Shown here: positions 58,849 to 64,000 of the stretch, in pieces
Position numbering within the stretch: the first letter of the stretch is position 1
Layout of the letters: each line of letters opens with the position of its first letter
Made by a program: the position numbers and the translations under genes
The notes under the pieces: generated by a model
What the model was told of the DNA's origin: nothing
Seen by the model: the letters and a program-made list of their open reading frames with translations, nothing else
Databases searched by the model: none
DNA from: Luzula sylvatica
Lineage: Eukaryota > Streptophyta > Magnoliopsida > Poales > Juncaceae
Assembly: GCA_946800325.1 (NCBI GenBank)
Contig: OX326957.1
Coordinates: 58,002,977 to 58,066,976 of the forward strand
Length of the DNA: 64,000 nt
Direction: 5' to 3'

Positions 58849-59307
58849 TATAATAACGAAGATTTCAGGGGATGACATAACGAAGATTCCAGGGGATGAC
58901 ATAACGAAACAAATTATCTTTAATGTATTTATTTTATTAGTACAAAAAATTATTTATTTTCTTAAAAAAAGAAATAGCTGGATGATAAAGAGTTTCGAAA
59001 AATGAGATTCAAATTGCTGATAAAAAATAGTTTACATGGAAAAAAAGAGAGTTTATATCTGAACCTTGGAAAAAATAACAAATCACCGATGATGCTTTTT
59101 TGGGCATATATTGATAAAAATAATAGAAATATACTTATTTTTTAGGAAAGTCGGATCCTAAAAAATAACAAATCATCGATTTATTTAATTTCTTTTGAAT
59201 GCATATGACCTTTGTTTGTAACACATACATGAAAACTTTCACATACCAATACAACAAAATACAAAACACTAAAACAACAATGCACATAAAAAATAATAAA
59301 AAATATG

Positions 59308-59338
59308 ACCCGCGCATTTGCGCGGGTGGCAAAGCTAG
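59308..59338 (+). mobile_element. Helitron 3' terminus, family C
   Basis: A perfect hairpin ACCCGCGCATTTGCGCGGGT (59308-59327) lies 7 bp before CTAG (59335-59338), followed by T. This is the standard plant Helitron 3' end. The 345 bp repeats very likely belong to its interior. The 5' end was not located. Confidence 0.88.
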
Positions 59339-59340
59339 TA

Positions 59341-59912
59341 TATATATATATATGGATATGATTTATGGCCAACACTCTTGTTTGGCCAACGTCGGCTAAC
59401 ACCACTTATTTCACTAAATTTAAACATGAGAATCGAATTTTAACCGTATAGATATGATTTATATTATTTGAGAATGTTGTAGATTCAATTTCATGAAAAA
59501 TAAAAATTTCTATCATACTTATCATAATACTTCAAAAAAATTAACGGTCGAAAATAGTTACAACATGAATCATCATTAAATAAATTTTGAAATTCTATTT
59601 TTTTGGTTTGGATGTATTTTAAATCATATAGATAGGCTAAGGATGAATTTTTACTAGGTTTCGAATTTCTCTTCATGAAAATCTATAAATTTACCGAAAT
59701 GGACGGTTGTGAAAATATGTTATCGATTTTGTTAGATACAAAAATCAAAATTGTACAAAATTTATTCTACATCATATCTAAATGATATAAAACATATCTA
59801 TACGGTTAAAATTCGATTATAATATTTAGATTTAGAGAAATAAGTAGTGTTGGCCGACGTTGGCCAAACAAGAATGTTGGTCATTGATCCTATCCCATAT
59901 ATATATATAAAC
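59341..59912. mobile_element. MITE with ~120 bp terminal inverted repeats
   Basis: Left GGATATGATTTATGGCCAAC, CTTGTTTGGCCAACGTCGGC, then ACTTATTTC and AATTTTAACCGTATAGATAT are matched in inverted order on the right (ACGGTTAAAATTCGATTATA, AAATAAGTAGTGTTGGCCGA, GGCCAAACAAGAATGTTGGT). Both ends run into TA repeats, so a TA-type target is possible. Interior ~330 bp, non-coding. Confidence 0.88.
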
Positions 59913-59949
59913 GTACGCGTTCGTCGATACGATTGGATGCATAATAAAA

Positions 59950-60812
59950 TTATGCAAATCTGACAGAAATAACATAGTCCGTCGTGACGGGCCAAAGAGT
60001 AAATCTGACAGATTTGACAAAAAATACATAGTCCGTCGTGACGAACAATAATGTATTTCTTGTGAGTATAGCGTTGTCACGAACTGGTTGTCCGTCATGA
60101 CGGAGCTGCGTCACGACGAACTGGTTGGTCCGTCATGACAGAGTCAAATAGTAACGGCTATATCAATAAATGTGATACGTCCACCGTGACGGACGTGCGT
60201 CATGACGGACTGTATTCCGAATTTTGAGTTGACAGTTTCTTATCAGATACTCATTAATCCTGTCTTAATTAGGGTGATTAATATAAGATCATGGGATGAT
60301 CTTCTCTCTTCCTCATACTATTCAGAACTTGTGAGACAAGTAAATGGAGGAGTTTTCACAATTAGAGATTGAGTGAAATTTAAGAAAGTTTACGGTGATT
60401 TTAGGAGAATCACGCCTAACCGAGAGACGAGGCTCGCGGTGGATACGAGTAGATAAGTTTTGGCTGAAACTTTCTGTTGTGATCAAGGTCGAGCAAGGTC
60501 GGAGACGGACTGGAGCAATTCCGGTTGTATACAACAAAAGGAATTTCGAGCAAGGTGTCGAATCGCGCGGGAGTGGGACGTGCGTGTCGCCGGAATCGAA
60601 GCAAGCAAGAACAAAGCAACTACGCAGTCAACCCGTCTCCGTGATCAATTTCACGCGGTACGATTCTCTATGAATTAAGAGTTAATTCCATAGGTAGTTT
60701 CTTGTAGTTTAGGATTTGTACTTTCGGATCGGTGACGTAGTCCTCGGGATCGGATCGGACCGAGCCTCACAATCCGCTACGCGGGGCTCGGTAGTGAGGT
60801 CGAAACCCAACA
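59950..60812 (-). mobile_element. LTR of the CCCAACA family, copy 1
   Basis: The right end ...GAAACCCAACA and the inner block GGTGGATACGAGTAG...CTGTTGTGATCAAGG...GATCAATTTCACG...TCGGATCGGACCGAGCC...GCGGGGCTCGG match the GC-rich half of the solo LTR at 44760. The other half is different and carries repeated GTCCGTCATGACGGAC-type palindromes. The left boundary is approximate. The strand is assigned as for 44760. Confidence 0.75.
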
Positions 60813-61521
60813 ATATGGTCCTTTATGGCGGACCATTGAGATAACGACTATATCAGTAACCGTGACTAGTGCGTAATGACGGACTGTAGTGCGTCATGAC
60901 GGACTGTGATCCAAATTCCAGATTATCAGTTTCTTTGTACTCATTAATCCTCTAATTAATGAGGTGATTAATATAAGATCTGGGTGATCTTTTCTCTCTC
61001 TCTAATAGTTCATTCTACAGAGAATACTTTGTGCTTGTGAGACAAGAAAGAAAGAGAGAGCTGGATAATCACCATTAGAGATGAAGTTCAAGCAAGTTTA
61101 CGACGATTTTAAGATAATCGCGCGTAACTGAAAGACGAGGCACGAGGTGGATACGAGTAGAGCGATTTCACCTGAAATTCTCTGTTGTGATCAAGCGAGG
61201 GCGAGATGAATGACGAAGCGGATGCGATCCGGTTGTATATGGAAAATCAGAGCTCCATCGAAGGTGTCGAATAGCGCGGGAATGGGATGCGCGTGTTGCC
61301 AAGGATTGGAGCAGCGAAAGAACAGCAACTACGTGATCAACCCCTTCACCGTGATCAATTTCACGTGATTTGATTTTTTTATATATAATAGTTATATATA
61401 GGTAGTTGCACGTATATTTAGGATTCATACTCTCGGATCGACGATGTGGTCCTTGGGATCGGGTCGGACTGGGCCCTTCATTCCACTGCATGGGGCCCGG
61501 TAGTGACGCCGATACCCAACA
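60813..61521 (-). mobile_element. LTR of the CCCAACA family, copy 2, in tandem
   Basis: A diverged repeat of 60120-60812, ending GATACCCAACA at 61521. It follows the first copy directly. It is shorter at its left end, so it may be truncated, or the pair may be an unequal-recombination product. No internal domain lies between them. Confidence 0.75.
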
Positions 61522-61976
61522 AATCTACGATGCGAATTATTACTTTTCTTTCATAGTTTGTATTTTACAAAATTATAAAAAAAATGTTATCTTCTATTTT
61601 TGTTATGAAATTATGAAATGATCGTGCCATGTATTTTAAATTTTATAGGTGATATATTTTATTTCGATAGTTGTGACTTGTGAGATTATCAAGATATTTC
61701 GGTTTGTTCTAAATTTTATAATGATATACATGACTCATTATATTATACATATGCTATTATTATTTTAGTTTACCTGACAATATTATATATACACTATAAT
61801 TTCAAGGGTAAGAATAAATATTTTTTTTCAGATTGAATCAATTTCTTAATTCCTGTGTAAATATTTTCAAATGAAAAATATTTTTAAATTTTTTTACAAT
61901 AAAACAGAAATATATGGGTTTTCTCAATTTAATTTTCATGGGAGCATAAATACATTTCTGGAATTGTGTAAAAATT

Positions 61977-62049
<73 letters not shown>
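61522..62049. other. AT-rich spacer and (TA)n run
   Basis: No gene. (TA)n at 61981-62049 served as target for the adjacent hAT MITE. Confidence 0.75.
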
Positions 62050-62051
<2 letters not shown>

Positions 62052-62534
62052 ATGTTTTAAATTGCGATATTGCGGTCCATTGCGGTCGGGTCTTTTTTTG
62101 CAGCGGATTGCGTTTGCGGGCGCAATGAACTTATTACGGACAGTCGTTGCGATATTAAATTATGTAAAAATAATAGTTTGTTTAAATATATTTTTCACAA
62201 TATTTTCTTCTAAAAAGGATAAAAAAGTTGATTGTCCAGGAACATTTTCAGTATAAATAAAAGTTGATCATAAAATTTTCATTAAAATGGCAATTATACG
62301 GGATCTTTGGATTTGTATTTTGGTGATTGCGTTCCTCTCGTCGAGACGAGCGATTTCAATATAAATTTCGTGTAATTTGATGGAAGGATTTGAAAATTAC
62401 AACGATTTGAATATTATCCCGCAATTGCGCCGCAATTTTTCGAAAACGCAATATACCGCTATATGTTATTGCGAAATTACGATTCTAAATTTCGGGCCGC
62501 AATTTCCGCAATTGCGCCGCAATTTAAAACACTG
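62050..62534. mobile_element. hAT-type MITE, 485 bp
   Basis: Ends CAATGTTTTAAATTGCG and, inverted, CAGTGTTTTAAATTGCG. Both sides carry ATATATAT (62042-62049 and 62535-62542), consistent with an 8 bp duplication though within a TA run. Shares ends and GCGATATTGCGG phrases with the copy at 20812. Confidence 0.88.
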
Positions 62535-62579
62535 ATATATATATATACACACACATATACACATATACACACACACATA

Positions 62580-64000
62580 CAGGGACGGAACCAGCATTTC
62601 ATGTTGGGGGGGGGGGGGGGGGGGGCCGAAATAAACATCAGTACTTAAAATGCTAATTTTAACAAAAATTTTAATTATAAAATATGTCATACAAAACATA
62701 CAAAATACATAACATAAATTTGGAACGGACCATCAAAATATGCTAACTAAAAATAAATTAAAGACGAAAAGGAACACGTCTTGTTTGCATCATATCAAAG
62801 TCGTCTATTATCTTGTCCGTCGAGAAAGATTCGGCAATCTCTTTCTCGATATAGACAACCAAATAGTTCGTTAAAAAATCATCATCCATTCTATTACGAA
62901 GCCTCGTCTTGACGATCTTCATGGCTGAAAAAGCGCGTTCGGTCGTTGCCGTTGAAACCGGAAGAGTTAAAACAAGACGTAATAGTCTATCCACTAAAAA
63001 GAAAATCTGAGATTTTCTAGTTTTCGCTAATGCTTGACATAAATCTGAAATTGTAGTTAAATCCCGTAATTCGGGATCAATCGACACATCAATTTGGTAA
63101 TGTCGTAATTGACACCTTAAAAGAATTCTTTCTTGCTCATTAAAATCCATAGGATAAAAAATCTCAGCTAACTCGCATATATCATTTATGTCGAATGCCT
63201 CGTACGAATTTCGCGGGTTCAATGCGGTGCTTAAGATAATGAGTTTGGTAACTTGTTCACCGAATCTATTATTTAATTCTTGTAATTGTTGGTCAATTGC
63301 ACCTATAAATACATCAACATGATAATGATGCTCAACCGTAATTCTATCTTTTACTCGACGAGAACATATTATATCCGAGTATAAAGCATCCAAATCCGGA
63401 ATTGGTACACTTTGTTTTTGGCAAACAGATTTCACCATTTCTAGGGTATTATTCCATTTATCATTTCTCAGTTCTACAAGTAATGATTTCGTGCTTGTGA
63501 GTAAATATAATGCATTTAAGATATCTTGACTCTTATCTTGAAACGTTTTGCATAATATATCGGTAATACTCATGAATTAATGGTGAAGTGTAAATAGCAT
63601 TTTGTGGGGCATTTTTTAGAACAACATTGTTTACATCTTCATTGTACGATGCCAATAGCTCTACCATTTCAAGAAAATTTCCTCTATTTCTAGAATCGGA
63701 CCTTTCATCGCGTCCTCTAAAGGCGCAAGATTGAAAGGTTAAAAAACGAATGACATCTATCGATGTTTTTAGACGCAATCAACCATCTAAGATTTCTTTG
63801 GTTGTGTGTTTTTTGATAACTTGTTCAATATTTCTTGTTTGGTTTTTCAATTCATCGTAGCATCTAATTGAATAATTGTGTGCCGAGTTATTATCTTTTC
63901 CAATATGGCACAAAAATGCACAATCCTTTCCATTAACCTTTTTTCCATGTATTAAATCCTTTTACACTAAACGTATCGGAACCGGGCTTTCCAATCGGTC
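62580..64000 (-). mobile_element. hAT transposon, 3' part, running off the window
   Basis: The terminus CAGGGACGGAACCAGC begins at 62580, a typical plant hAT end, followed by a G-run (about 62606-62625). The transposase remnant is encoded on the minus strand from beyond the window edge to 62758. The other end and the 8 bp target duplication are outside. Confidence 0.85.
62758..64000 (-). pseudogene. TTF-zinc-finger/hAT-dimerisation transposase, partial
   Basis: On the minus strand, in order from 64000: CAFLCHIGKDNN-like and EQVIKKHTTKEILDG; a stop just after (63781-63779); LKTSIDVIRFLTFQSCAFRG, NRGNFLEMVELLASYNEDVN and NAIYTSPLIHEYYRYIMQNV; a frame change near 63560; then a 271-codon frame ending in the hAT dimerisation segment LPVSTATTERAFSAMK with TRLRNRMDDDFL. 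This matches plant and ZMYM1-like hAT proteins with an N-terminal TTF zinc finger, which lies beyond the edge. The stop and frameshift make it non-functional. Confidence 0.88.

Overview
This window looks like nuclear DNA of a flowering plant, most likely a eudicot. It is AT-rich, its genes carry short AT-rich GT-AG introns, and it holds plant-type genes: a mitochondrial ClpX, an SFT2 vesicle-traffic protein, plastid-type small cupins and an ER-type small heat-shock protein. It is also dense in plant transposons: Ty1/copia, Ty3/gypsy, Helitrons, hAT, MULE-like MITEs, a SINE and a plant-mobile-domain (PMD) element. No bacterial, organellar or viral genome segment is evident.

Layout. 1-4092 is a satellite built of alternating ~124 bp monomers (a ~248 bp dimer). 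It is followed by a truncated, minus-strand Ty3/gypsy element (gag remnant plus a 2.0 kb LTR, to 7403). An older, much more diverged block of apparently the same satellite lies at 7880-9530. Two MITEs follow (9534-9829 and 10326-10782), the second abutting the SFT2-like gene (10943-12044).

12487-28011 is a tandem segmental duplication. It contains an intact two-exon cupin gene with a transit peptide (12487-13267), a second copy without the transit peptide placed directly behind a copia LTR (15747-16405), and a third copy cut inside its intron (19361-19492). The array is interrupted by Helitrons, hAT MITEs and a SINE. Several of these can be placed to the base because the other units preserve the empty site. 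The array ends against CLPX (28009-31008, minus strand, 14 exons, 641 aa).

31821-41442 is a three-level nest: a candidate TIR transposon holds a Helitron (32737-40914), which holds a 6.9 kb defective copia (33588-40515). 43638-48010 is a PMD-domain DNA transposon with 69 bp terminal inverted repeats and arrays of a ~19 bp near-palindrome at both ends. Its gene is broken by two solo LTRs in opposite orientation, each with a perfect 5 bp target-site duplication.

48260-49682 carries exon-sized fragments resembling a calcium-dependent protein kinase and a TOPLESS co-repressor side by side. A degenerate tandem repeat follows (49683-51330). An ER-type small HSP gene (53579-54079, minus) and a possible divergent transcript (54678-56350) come next. 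The last 8 kb holds a Helitron end preceded by 345 bp tandem repeats, a long-TIR MITE, two tandem LTRs rich in a palindromic 16-mer, a hAT MITE, and the 3' half of a degraded hAT transposase gene running off the window.

The probable working genes are SFT2-like, cupin 1, perhaps cupin 2, CLPX and the small HSP. They share no evident pathway. The main interest is how transposons have copied, re-promoted and fused gene pieces here.
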